NCBI GenBank assembly: GCA_947172415.1
Contig: OX359196.1
Location: 6,511,901-6,575,900 of the forward strand
Reading direction: 5' to 3'
DNA length: 64,000 nt
From: Chondrosia reniformis
Taxonomy: Eukaryota; Porifera; Demospongiae; Chondrillida; Chondrillidae
Part shown: one piece after another, positions 11,700 through 21,074 of the stretch
Position numbering within the stretch: the first letter of the stretch is position 1
Layout: each line of letters opens with the position of its first letter
The notes under the pieces: generated by a model
The model's database searches: none
What the model was told of the DNA's origin: nothing
The model's input: only the letters and a program-made list of their open reading frames with translations
Made by a program: the position numbers and the translations under genes

Positions 11700-12187
11700 C
11701 AGGAACACAAACTCCTGTGTAGTATCATTACAAAGCTTATGTACAAGGGTTTACGTATGTTTATTGTAGTGTATTTGATTTATGTACATTTTAATAGGAA
11801 AGTGTAATAAAACAAAGTTAATGCATGGTGAGATATTGGGCAAATATAAGTACATATATACATATATATATAGATGCATAAACTCCTTGGACATGCTTTA
11901 TAGATGCATAGGGTATATGGTATATGTATGTGTACATAGATAACATTCAAAGTGGAGCCTGGATACACATCTCTCTATAGTGTTTGAACAATAATTAATC
12001 TTTCATGCTAGGAATTCCTTTTTTTACATATACGTATAATTAATACAAGTGTACAATTAATTAATTTCAATAAGAAAATGTACTAAAGTCTGTCATTGGA
12101 TTAGGAGATACAAAAACAGAAATCAAAAAGCTATAGTTAAGTATAGTGTGTATTTGGTGTCACAATGATGATCTAGTACAGTAACAA
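11700..12187. other. Convergent intergenic region STIM/UNC45 with satellite-like fragments
   Basis: No gene seen. A polyadenylation-like AATAAA near 11804 suits STIM. Bases 11815-11850 resemble the reverse complement of the 169-bp satellite of the right half (GTTAATGCATGGTGAGATAT against ...ATATCTCTCACCATACATTAAC). Bases 11953-11980 resemble its companion segment (CCTGGATACACATCTCTCTA). Confidence 0.55.
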
Positions 12188-14995
12188 CTACTTTGCTGGA
12201 TTTGGCTGAATGAGCCCATAATCTACAGCCTTTTGAAGTGCTGCTGATGCACAATCACGAATTTTGTCACTTGACTTTTCATCTTGAGCAAAGGCATTAA
12301 AGATGACGAGGCCATCATTGTCCAAAATCTTTTCTGCTAATCCTTGGTCTGATTCTATAATGTTACCCATTATAAATAGAGCTCTGTGTATGAGCTCTTG
12401 ATCTCCTGTGGCAATCATTTCCTTGAAAATATCAATTGCTTGCTTCACATCCATAATCTTTTTGCAGATCCGCTTATCTATTGAAAGTTGACAAAGAGAT
12501 CCTGCAGCAGCCTTTGCAAGTTGACGATCATCTTCCCCTGAAAAAAGGGTGAGGACTTTGACCCTCTCAACGTCATCCTGTAGAAATCTTTCTGCCACTT
12601 CTTCGCACACCACCAGGTTACACATTGCCTCAGTAGCTGCTCTCCTTATCATTTCATGATCCTCAAACATGAGAGATTCCACCTGCGCCACTCCCTTCTC
12701 TTTTATGATGCGCTTACGGACATCATCATTCAGAGAAGCCAGATTAGTGAGTGCCATCAACCCTTCAAATTGCTGAAGACCCTTCTCCGATTTCAATAAC
12801 ATCAAAATGGGTCTTACTACCTCCAACATACGTTGTCCTGGGAAAGCCAACTTGGGGTCTGTCGTGATGCCAATTTTGGCCAGTGCTTGTGCTGCTATGA
12901 ATTTTCCAGTATCAGTGGAGTTCAGAGCTAATTGGACCAGACATTTAGATCCTCCATTCTGCACAACCAATCCCCTGTTACCAACCTCGTTCACAAAAGA
13001 GAGAAATATTCTAGATACCTGTTCTCTAACTTTGTGACTGTCTGTCTCTGCCATCTTCAGTAGGATAGCCACGGTGCCCATTTTGATCAGCTGTGAAACC
13101 CTCTTGTTAAGAAAGTCATCTTTGTCAAACTCATGCTCCTGAGGGATCTGTTCTCCAGCATATTTGCCAAGCTTCTCCATTTCTTCCATTTCTGCTGTTC
13201 TTTCTATCTTATCATAGCTGTTGGTGAGGTTGACAAAGATGGATGCCAATCCATAGAGGAAGGATTGATCCTTCACCTTTACCAGTGAAAATAACTGCTC
13301 TAGGATCTCTTTGTCTTGCATCATGTCCTCCTTAACTTCTGCATCCATTGTCAGGAATGCCAGACCCTCCACTGCCCATTTCTGTAGAGAAATGTCTTTA
13401 TCTGAAGTCAGGAGAAAGAGACGGCAAGCCCTCTTCAGTTCCAATCTAGATCCTGCAGGCAACGTTTGGGCATTAACATTCCATCCTCCCGTGGAACCCA
13501 GCTTACACAACCCTACCAATGCCCTGACCCGAATATGGTCATTCTTCAGTTGGTAAAGTTTCTGCAAAATTTCTAAACCTTGTGCCATTATGATGCCACA
13601 TCTGTCCTTGTCTGAAGCTGCCAGTGCAAGAGACTCTGCAGCTACCACTTGGCTCTGAGGGTCATCTGACTCGGCCAAGGCCACCATTTTGGACAGAATA
13701 GCCTCATTTGAGAGAATTGAATTACCAACGTCCACTACACCTTGAAGGACAGCACATAAAGCAGTCATCCCATGGATTTGCTCTGGCAAACTATCTTCTT
13801 GCAGCAGAGCCCCAATAAAGGAAGTACATTGAGCTTCAAATGCTTTCTTCTCTTCTGTCATCCACATATCTAAGGACTTGTAGAGCTCGGACAAGATGAC
13901 TGAAACATTAAGGCGAGCATTCTTGCTGACTGGTAGGGGGTTAAATGGCCTGCTTACATCACTGGTATTGGCAGCTACATGCAGTAGATTCCCAACTAAC
14001 CCCTCCTTCAGGTATACAGAGCCTACATCATGCCTAGGGGAGGTCTTTACAAAGTATTCTAGAATGGCATCTCTGGTTTCCTTGGAAACAGAGTTATCTG
14101 ACAGCTTCTCACTTAACAGCTTGGTCAGCGGCATTAAAACTGACATCTCCTTGGCTCCCAAAGAGAAAGGAACTTTAGAGTCCTTTGCCTTCTTTGGTGG
14201 CTTGGCTTCCTCTGTGACGGCCAGCACCATGGTCGTGCATAGTTCCAAAACACTGATGGCTACATTTGTCCTCTGTGATGACACAAGGAGAGCAACTTTG
14301 TCCATTGACAGGTGTTGCATAATCTCTGTCGCTCTTGCTTTGCTGTCTGAGCATATACCCACAAGTGTCTGCACAGCGTGACTGGCAATTTCTGGAGATG
14401 GATCATCCAACAGGCCCAGCACCACGGGGAGGCCACCCCCTTTCGTTATTCGCTCAGCCCCAGCTGACTCCCGGCTTAGAATGGCCATATTCCTGGCAGC
14501 TTTGATACGTTTCTCTAAAGTTGCATCCATATCAGTAAGTGCAGTACACATCTCGTTTACAAGACCATCAGTGGAAGTCATTTTCTCCATCTCCTTCCTC
14601 ATCTTAGTTGTCAGTTTGCTCGCTAATTGTTTAACTTCACTATTCTTTGGGTCGACTGAGAGCAATTTCTTCATGGTCATCAAAGCCTGCTGGTTGTCGC
14701 CTTTCTCATCGTAGGCCTGAGCCAAGCGATAAAGAGCTTTTGAATCACTGGGACTCACTTCCAGAGCTGCCATGCAATCTTCGATGGCCTTTTCAAACAG
14801 AGACAATTTCAACCAGCAAGCAGCTCGGTTCTTTCGATACACTACTAAATCTGACTTTCCTACCCCATCCGATGAGCATTTATTGATTGCTTCAGAGTAC
14901 TTTGCAGCAGAATCTGCATACTTTCCTTGCTTGAATAGCTCGTTTCCTTCAAGTTTTAGTTGACGACTCTGGGTAAGCGACGACTCGTCGGCCAT
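12188..14995 (-). CDS. UNC45: UNC45 myosin co-chaperone, intronless
   Basis: One open frame of 935 residues from MADESSLTQSRQLKLEGN (ATG 14995); an in-frame upstream extension to 15070 is less likely because it breaks the usual N-terminus. Residues about 10-120 form three TPR units (ELFKQGKYADSAAKYSEAIN; KNRAACWLKLSLFEKAIED; ALYRLAQAYDEKGDNQQAL), the Hsp90/Hsp70 tail-binding clamp. The rest is the armadillo-like central and UCS domain (for example the NLTNSYDKI, FEGLMALTNLAS and EAMCNLVVCEEVAERF blocks), which binds and folds myosin heads. Length agrees with the family (about 930-945). The gene has no introns, whereas most neighbours have several, so it may be an old retrocopy or have lost its introns. 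It is head-to-head with RBM41. Confidence 0.96.
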   Translation of the reverse strand: MADESSLTQSRQLKLEGNELFKQGKYADSAAKYSEAINKCSSDGVGKSDLVVYRKNRAACWLKLSLFEKAIEDCMAALEVSPSDSKALYRLAQAYDEKGDNQQALMTMKKLLSVDPKNSEVKQLASKLTTKMRKEMEKMTSTDGLVNEMCTALTDMDATLEKRIKAARNMAILSRESAGAERITKGGGLPVVLGLLDDPSPEIASHAVQTLVGICSDSKARATEIMQHLSMDKVALLVSSQRTNVAISVLELCTTMVLAVTEEAKPPKKAKDSKVPFSLGAKEMSVLMPLTKLLSEKLSDNSVSKETRDAILEYFVKTSPRHDVGSVYLKEGLVGNLLHVAANTSDVSRPFNPLPVSKNARLNVSVILSELYKSLDMWMTEEKKAFEAQCTSFIGALLQEDSLPEQIHGMTALCAVLQGVVDVGNSILSNEAILSKMVALAESDDPQSQVVAAESLALAASDKDRCGIIMAQGLEILQKLYQLKNDHIRVRALVGLCKLGSTGGWNVNAQTLPAGSRLELKRACRLFLLTSDKDISLQKWAVEGLAFLTMDAEVKEDMMQDKEILEQLFSLVKVKDQSFLYGLASIFVNLTNSYDKIERTAEMEEMEKLGKYAGEQIPQEHEFDKDDFLNKRVSQLIKMGTVAILLKMAETDSHKVREQVSRIFLSFVNEVGNRGLVVQNGGSKCLVQLALNSTDTGKFIAAQALAKIGITTDPKLAFPGQRMLEVVRPILMLLKSEKGLQQFEGLMALTNLASLNDDVRKRIIKEKGVAQVESLMFEDHEMIRRAATEAMCNLVVCEEVAERFLQDDVERVKVLTLFSGEDDRQLAKAAAGSLCQLSIDKRICKKIMDVKQAIDIFKEMIATGDQELIHRALFIMGNIIESDQGLAEKILDNDGLVIFNAFAQDEKSSDKIRDCASAALQKAVDYGLIQPNPAK

Positions 14996-15113
14996 TTTAT
15001 TATTGGGCAATGATATCATTGCTGTCGATACGAAGTAACGAACTGCTGATCGATAAAAATATGGCCGCATTGAAAATGGCTACTTTCGGTACCGGTGTGA
15101 CTGTACGTGTAAG
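14996..15113. promoter_or_regulatory. Bidirectional promoter region UNC45/RBM41
   Basis: 118 bp lie between the facing start codons of UNC45 (14995, minus) and RBM41 (15114, plus). Confidence 0.6.
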
Positions 15114-17228
15114 ATGAAGCGAGCTCATAGGGAATGGAACGCAAAAAGGCGAGTCAACTAACTTCCTGCAAAGTGTAGATTATCATACAAAGATCTAATT
15201 ATTACAGGGGTGACTCGGATCGACTAATAAGCCGAGCAGTCATTCGTATGCCTCATGGTGCCCCAAGATTAGTCGGACAAGATGGCACAGAAGAAGAACC
15301 CAGAACAGAAGCAGAGAGGCAGCTGCAGGCTTTGCTGCACAATCAGCTTGATACAACCAAGGCTGGTTTTCAGAAGTAAGTTCTCTAGTGAAATTGATTC
15401 CATTCTCTCTATGTGTCTTCCGCTCTTCATGTTTAGTCGTAAGAAGGAGTTTATCACTGGAACAGTGTACCAACGAATTGAGGCCAGCGGGACGCACTCG
15501 TTGGATCAGTTTAACAAGCTCCAGGAGGACCAGGAACACTTGGATGAACTGAGGTCCATTGGATTGAGTGATTATGAAATTAAACTGAAACTTGCTGAAG
15601 AGCATGTCAGGCAATCAGATAACCCGTGCAGTCATACAGATGAGGGAGAACAAGAAGGGAAGAGAGAGGGATACGGAGCACATGAACATGCAAGGATCCA
15701 GAGAAAGAAAGCTATTACTGAAGTGAGATTGCAAATAGTTGTAACTGTTTGAACTTAGTAGGCCATCCTTTTATTTATTCTTCTATCCATCTATTCCTCA
15801 GCTGTTTGAGAAGAAGGAGGCTCGGTTAAGTAGGTCTTTGGATCCACAGGGTGTTGCTGGTATGAGTCGTCATGCCATGGAGCTGGAAGAGAGTCTTGGG
15901 GAAGGAGACTGTGAAAAGAAAGGCATTGACCTTAAACATCTTGTTCAGAGAAGTAGGAGTGAGGATTAGCAGTAATTACTGCTCATGTGAGTACTGTCTC
16001 TTCATTCCCTCAGAAACACAAGAAACGAATTGGAATTTCCCAAAAGAGTAAGTTTACGGACCTTACATATTAAACATGAACGTAAAGCTGCACGATATGA
16101 TGTTCAAACTGGTCTCTATGGATTGTAGGATCATGCCATCGCATACTGTGTACCAGACTGAAGTGATGCTCTCAAGAAGAAAGGGAGACAGAAGTGAAGA
16201 AGCAGCCAATGAAAAAGCAGAGGACGAGGAAGGCCAAGAAGAAGTGGACTTATCTAAGCCTCCAAAATTGGCGGTCATAGACCAGCTGCCAGAAGAGGTG
16301 ATATGTAGGCATAAACTGAAGCTGGAGGAGATAAGAGCTCTACCGAGGTTCAGAGATTACAAGCTAGGAGACCCAGGCAGAGTTAGTTGACCTCTCCCCT
16401 GTAGTACAATCTATAGAGCTCTCCCCTGTGGTACAATCTATGGAGCTCTCCCCTGTGGTACAATCTATAGAGCTCTTCCCTGTGGTACAATCTATAGAGC
16501 TCTTCCCTGTGGTACAATCTATAGAACTCTCCCCTGTGGTATAATCTATAGAGCTCTCCCCTGTGGTACAATCTATGGAGCTCTCCCCTGTGGTACAATC
16601 TATGGAGCTCTCCCCTGTGGTACAATCTATAGAGCTCTTCCCTGTGGTACAATCTATAGAGCTCTTCCCTGTGGTACAATCTATAGAACTCTCCCCTGTG
16701 GTATAATCTATAGAGCTCTCCCCTGTGGTACAATCTATGGAGCTCTCCCCTGTGGTACAATCTATGGAGCTCTCCCCTGTGGTACAATCTATAGAGCTCT
16801 CCCCTGTGGTACAATCTATAGAGCTTGTTCTTGCTGTATGAGTTGCATGCTTGTACCAGTGCAGCTGCCCAATGACCATGTTACTGACATGTTTAGGTGC
16901 TGTTTGTCAAGAACCTTCATCAGAAGGTAACAGAAGATGACCTGTTTGCTTTGTTTGGTCGTTTCCATGGCAATGGAGGTAGTCCAATTAAGATTAGAGT
17001 AATGAAAGGTCGGATGAATGGCCAAGCTTTTGTAGAGTTTGAGAGTGAGTCAGCATGCCCACATGAAGTATGGACCACTAAAGTGGCAACAGTCTAAAGA
17101 TAGCCATATCTCAATTGTCTCTTACTGCAGATATAGACTTAGCAATCTCAGCTGTAGAACTAGTTAATGGTTATGTGATGCGTGATCGACCAGTCATACT
17201 ACAGTATGGCAGAAGGAGGGATGTGTGA
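15114..17228 (+). CDS. RBM41: RBM41-like RNA-binding protein
   Basis: Eight exons: 15114-15148, 15208-15375, 15437-15722, 15802-15952, 16014-16047, 16129-16381, 16897-17044, 17131-17228; 1173 nt, 390 residues. The N-terminal MKR start, AERQLQALLHNQLDT and KKEFITGTVYQ blocks and the C-terminal single RRM match RBM41. RNP2 is VLFVKNL and RNP1 is RMNGQAFVEF, and the RRM closes with VELVNGYVMRDRPVILQYG. RBM41 is known as a protein of the minor spliceosome (U12-type di-snRNP) that binds the U6atac/U12 hairpins through its RRM. Intron 1 appears to be GC-AG (donor GCGAGT): no GT donor keeps the frame. Exon 5 is only 34 nt. A 27-bp minisatellite fills intron 6, and the stop codon lies inside a 43-bp tandem duplication. 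Confidence 0.9.
16388..16824. repeat. 27-bp minisatellite filling RBM41 intron 6
   Basis: About 16 copies of AGCTCTCCCCTGTGGTACAA plus TCTATAG, with C/T and A/G variants arranged in a higher-order pattern: a block with CTCTTCCC and CTATGG variants repeats as a group. The 9-codon unit gives false open frames on the minus strand. Confidence 0.92.
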
Positions 17229-17306
17229 TCGACCAGTCATACTACAGTATGGCAGAAGGAGGGATGCGTGATCGACCAGTCATACTACAGTATGGCAGGA
17301 GGGATG
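17184..17306. repeat. 43-bp tandem triplication across the RBM41 stop codon
   Basis: GATCGACCAGTCATACTACA starts at 17184, 17227 and 17270. The first copy encodes the RRM end and the last residues (DRPVILQYGRRRDV) and the TGA at 17226-17228; copies two and three are 3' UTR. The 43-bp unit is not a multiple of three. The rest of the gap to TXNDC9 (17307-17605) shows no gene. Confidence 0.88.
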
Positions 17307-17605
17307 TGTGAGGCTCATCGACAGATCCAAACTTGCCCTCCAAAGACACTAGCAACTGATTGACTCACTACCAGATTTGCTGGCCGCTGTTTGTACTCTG
17401 AATTGGAAGACCTCCTTTTGACTGCTACAGTTTCTTTTTTGATAATTTTTGAGGTCAAGTGAACCTTCAATCAGTGAACCAGTAATCATTTTTCATGTAA
17501 TCATAATATAGATAACACATACTGGTCCATTTTAGTATGGATTAAGTGCAAACATATTATATAAAGTGTACAATTGAATTCTGGTGAAATGTGTCATATA
17601 CAACA

Positions 17606-18277
17606 TCAGTCATCTTCATCAGTGTCAGAGTCGGGGTCCCTCCTGGTCTCCCTGATACCTTTGGTGTGACCCAGTATCTGACCACTCTTGGCTGGTTTGC
17701 CGGAGGACGGAGGCTCCAGAAGGCTGCCGGAATAGTTGATGACTCCTGCCACTCCCAGTCTCCACTCCATCATTTCAGTTGAGAACTCATCATGACCTCC
17801 CAGGTCATCAAATCCTTTGATGTAGTCCTTTGTCTTCCCTTCAACCACACATGCTATTGTTGGCAAGATTTTAATATGTAGCCGGTCACATAAAAATGGC
17901 GCCTTCTCGACATCCAGCTTGATAAACTTTGTTTCTAAATGTTTGGGCGCCAGGATGGCAAAATGCTTATCAACTATTTTACATCTCATTGTGCTGTCTC
18001 TGTAAAAATGACACACAACTTTATCACTCTGTTTGCATTCATCAAAGAATTCCTTCTCTCCCGGTATCTCTCTGTATTCACCATGGCCCTTTTCCAGCCA
18101 CTCTTTTCGCTGCGCCTGCGCTCTTTTCATCTGTTGTATTCGCTTTTCTCTCAGTGCTTCAATATCATCCTCACTTAATTTATCTAATCGTTCAATTTCT
18201 GCATCAACCTGTTCTTCTACTACTTTGGCAGCGTTCAGAAGAGTCTGCTCAATAGCTTTGTCGACCTGACTATCCAT
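17606..18277 (-). CDS. TXNDC9: TXNDC9 (phosducin-like thioredoxin-domain protein), intronless
   Basis: One open frame of 223 residues starting MDSQVDKAIEQTLLNAAKVV. An N-terminal helical segment (residues 1-70) leads into the thioredoxin-like domain (CHFYRDSTMRCKIVDKHF; KFIKLDVEKAPFLCDRLHI; KILPTIACVVEGK) and an acidic tail (DSDTDEDD). The classical CxxC is missing at the active position, as in this family, so it is not expected to be a redox enzyme. Known role: co-factor of the CCT/TRiC chaperonin for tubulin and actin folding. It is head-to-head with SLC25A43, 99 bp apart, and intronless like UNC45, another folding factor in this window. Confidence 0.95.
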   Translation of the reverse strand: MDSQVDKAIEQTLLNAAKVVEEQVDAEIERLDKLSEDDIEALREKRIQQMKRAQAQRKEWLEKGHGEYREIPGEKEFFDECKQSDKVVCHFYRDSTMRCKIVDKHFAILAPKHLETKFIKLDVEKAPFLCDRLHIKILPTIACVVEGKTKDYIKGFDDLGGHDEFSTEMMEWRLGVAGVINYSGSLLEPPSSGKPAKSGQILGHTKGIRETRRDPDSDTDEDD

Positions 18278-18376
18278 TCTCGAATTTTGTTTGTAAACCG
18301 CTCGTTGACAACGTGGCTACGAGCATGCGTAATCTATTGCTCAATATCGAGCATAAATTTCAACACTGTCTACAAA
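18278..18376. promoter_or_regulatory. Bidirectional promoter region TXNDC9/SLC25A43
   Basis: 99 bp separate the facing start codons. An in-frame ATG at 18287 would extend SLC25A43 by 30 residues into this gap; the shorter start fits the family better. Confidence 0.55.
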
Positions 18377-19511
18377 ATGAGTAAGGATAGGCGAATGACA
18401 GTTTACCAGAGCTTCTTTGCAGGTGGCATAGCAGGGGTGACCTCGCGAACATTAACATCACCTTTAGATGTGGTCAAAATCCTTGCTCAGGTTGGAACAA
18501 AGGACTCCAAGCAAGGATTCTTAAAAACGTTCACCAATGTCTACAGAAATGAGGGAATGATGGCATTTTGGAAGGGCAATGGTATCGCTTGTCTCAGACT
18601 ATTTCCATACTCTGCTTGCCAGTTCGGTACATACACACAGGTCAAGCTCTATCTCTCCGACAGCCAAGGTCGTCTCTCTTCCCTCAATGCTCTGATTGCT
18701 GGTTCCATAGCTGGCCTGTCTGCAACAACCATTACCTACCCCTTCGACATGATCAAGACCCGACTTACAACACAGCATGTGGATCCCAGTAAACGAGTTT
18801 ATAGGGATATTAGACATGCCTTCAGAGTGATATACCAGGAGGAAGGAGTTTTAGCTTATTACAGGGGAATGTCTGCTACTGTTTTAGGTAAAATAAAGCT
18901 TGTTAAAATTCTCTGTAATCTTGACATTATTGTTATTATGTTTTTAGGTATTGTACCCTTTTCTGGTGCAACGTTTATGGCATACGAGTTTCTAGATAAA
19001 GCTTGGGGGAAAGCAAAATGGGAGATGACACCGCTGGAGAACTTTATTAATGGATGTGTGGCAGCAGCCTTTGCACAGGTATTCTAACACTTGTGAAGTG
19101 CTTTCATGCATAAGGACTATTATTGGTTGAGTGAGAATGTGTAAAACATGTTTTCCCTTTGTGTAGACATTTTCATATCCTTTTGACACAATTCGTAAGA
19201 AATTGCAAGCCCAGAACAATGCTGTGGCTACAAGACAACTGAATGTCGTAGACGTACAGTTTAAAGGCATGGTCGATGCATTTAGGCAGACTGTTAGAAT
19301 AAATGGCTGGGTCGGACTATGGAGGGGAACAGTGGCCAACTTGATTAAAGTTGCACCCTATTCTGGCTTCATGTTCATGTCATTTGAAGCTGCCAAGAGA
19401 GGCTTCATCTATTACAATGGCTACACTGTGTCACCTTGGAAAGACAAAGCCAAGCCTGGAGTGGATCAGTCACTAAAACCTCATGAACTCTACCATTCTG
19501 CCTCAAAGTGA
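18377..19511 (+). CDS. SLC25A43: SLC25A43-like mitochondrial carrier
   Basis: Exons 18377-18887, 18948-19078 and 19167-19511 (introns of 60 and 88 bp); 987 nt, 328 residues. Three repeats each have a mitochondrial carrier signature: SPLDVVK, YPFDMIKTRL and YPFDTIRKKLQAQ, with six membrane helices. Closest in my memory to SLC25A43: the TSPLDVVKILAQVG start, WKGNGIACLRLFP, and the C-terminal NGYTVSPWKDKAKPGVDQSL are characteristic. It acts in the inner mitochondrial membrane; the substrate of SLC25A43 is not established. The first signature has V before the basic residue, and the matrix gate looks intact. Confidence 0.9.
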
Positions 19512-19721
19512 CAGCCATTTTGGTTGATCTAGTGACCTTTGACCTCTTACACAGTCAGCACTGTAGTTAAGGGATGATTAAGCTGCTGTTATGTTTTACA
19601 AATGGAATTCTTTTATATAAAGTGTTTTTAAAAAGAAAATCAGTCATACAACAATACAAAGTTCATTTGTCTTTTGGGAGGTAGCAAAATCTGCTTTAGA
19701 TGTAATTCTCATTTTGAATTT

Positions 19722-21056
19722 TCATGACTTGAGAATAACTTGCAGTTGAGAAATGAGTGATTCTGCACAAGCCAGCCATCTTTCACTCAAGTATGCTGCC
19801 ACAGTAAAGTCCACTCTCTGAGTGCTGTACACAAAAAAGTAGTGGTACAAGCAGAATATCACATACCTACGTACATATCAATACACACATTCTACCTACA
19901 CATGTATATATATGTATAACTGTACGTATACTTATCAAGATATATAATATACACATGCTTGTTACATGGATTAATTAAAGGCTCCTGTGTAATTAATAAA
20001 ACTTACCTATCACCACTCAAATTATAATAGCAATCATCAGGGATTTCCCCCTTCCATTTCTTGATTACAATTGGACAAATAGCATTAGAAGGAATCTCTT
20101 TAGCCTCCAGCCTTCTCCTATACATATGTATATCAAATGTATCTGGTACTAGTATAGAGGCATATAGCTGGTGCATTAATCCATGCACAATTTCCTCCGT
20201 GACTACCTCATTGCTCTCAGCTCTGTCCTGCAATTCTGGGAGGCAAACCATTCTTCTGACAGACAACACACCATTCCTTTACACCTCCTCAATGCACCAC
20301 CAAGCTACATACGTACATATACAGTTCATAATACATAGCAAGTTACCATAGCAACATAACAAGATAACGTATTTGTTAATCTCTTTACCTCTGCATCCCA
20401 CAATTCACCAGGTGAAATCTACAAATATCAAGTAAAAAGTTGAATGTAAGCTTGGTTCCCTAAATCTATTCCACTAACTTGTTGGATGTCAATCCAAATT
20501 GGTATTCCTTGCTCCAGGAGCTTCCTCATAATGGGCAATACTACATCCTACAAGCACAAGTACACTTGATAAGAGTGTATATGGATAGACATGCTATAGC
20601 CAGCACACACTTACCAGATCTTTTGATGCATAGGATATGAATATGTATCTCCCTGGCTTCAATCTAGGAGGATCCGGAAGCTCTTCTCCAGTTGATGTGA
20701 GACTAAGATTGTTTACAGAGTTGGAAGGGTCCTTTTGTTGATCTAAAGTCGCAATAAATTTATTAGTAATAATTAACCATATACCACTGAAGGAGGAGGA
20801 TTGATAAAAGATAAATTTAACCTTTTTTGCTTTTATTCTCATAAACTTGTGTTTCTACTTTCAACACTTGCATTTTCTTTGGGCCAATTCCGTCAATTTT
20901 AGACAACTCATCCACCGACTTTATTTGTCCATGATGACTGCGATAATTTACTATGTTGGACGATATTGTACCTCCAATTCCATTAATTCTTTTAAGGTCT
21001 TCCAAACTACAAGTATTAATGTCAAGTTTTTCAAACTGCTTTGTAATTTCGTCCAT
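19722..21056 (-). CDS. Helix-hairpin-helix/TIR fusion protein
   Basis: Seven exons on the minus strand: 20822-21056, 20615-20742, 20479-20547, 20389-20418, 20207-20304, 20007-20117, 19722-19824; 774 nt, 257 residues. Residues about 10-68 are a ComEA-type double helix-hairpin-helix (INTCSLEDLKRINGIG; KSVDELSKIDGIGPKK), a fold that binds DNA without sequence preference. After a linker (79-108), residues 111-215 form a TIR domain: YIFISYASKDL (strand A, box 1), LEQGIPIWIDIQQISPGELW (BB loop), ALRRCKGMVCCLSEEWFASQ and NCRTELRAM (helix C) and ICPIVIKKWKGEIP. E182 in W-x8-E sits where TIR NADases keep their catalytic glutamate. The family resembles bacterial-type TIR_2 more than Toll receptors. No membrane segment, death domain or SAM is seen. 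I infer a cytosolic or nuclear signalling enzyme; substrate and trigger are unknown. The frame change inside 20003-20304 is explained by an 89-bp intron (20118-20206). Confidence 0.85.
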
Positions 21057-21074
21057 ACCGTATATTATTTGCAA
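21057..21074. promoter_or_regulatory. 18-bp gap between divergent start codons (HhH-TIR / UFSP2)
   Basis: The ATG at 21056 (minus) and the ATG at 21075 (plus) face away from each other with only 18 bp between. Each gene's 5' UTR and promoter must therefore overlap the other gene's first exon or use this tiny shared segment. Confidence 0.6.

Noticed and set aside
15282-15752. 156-codon frame as RBM41 start
   Set aside because: The first part is out of the RBM41 frame and crosses the intron 15376-15436; the spliced model from 15114 matches the family.
16364-16879. Two long minus-strand repeat frames (171 and 143 codons)
   Set aside because: Products of the 27-bp minisatellite, whose unit is a multiple of three; no start context or homology.
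20003-20304. Frameshifted TIR pseudogene
   Set aside because: An 89-bp GT-AG intron restores frame and motif order, and the total length is a multiple of three.
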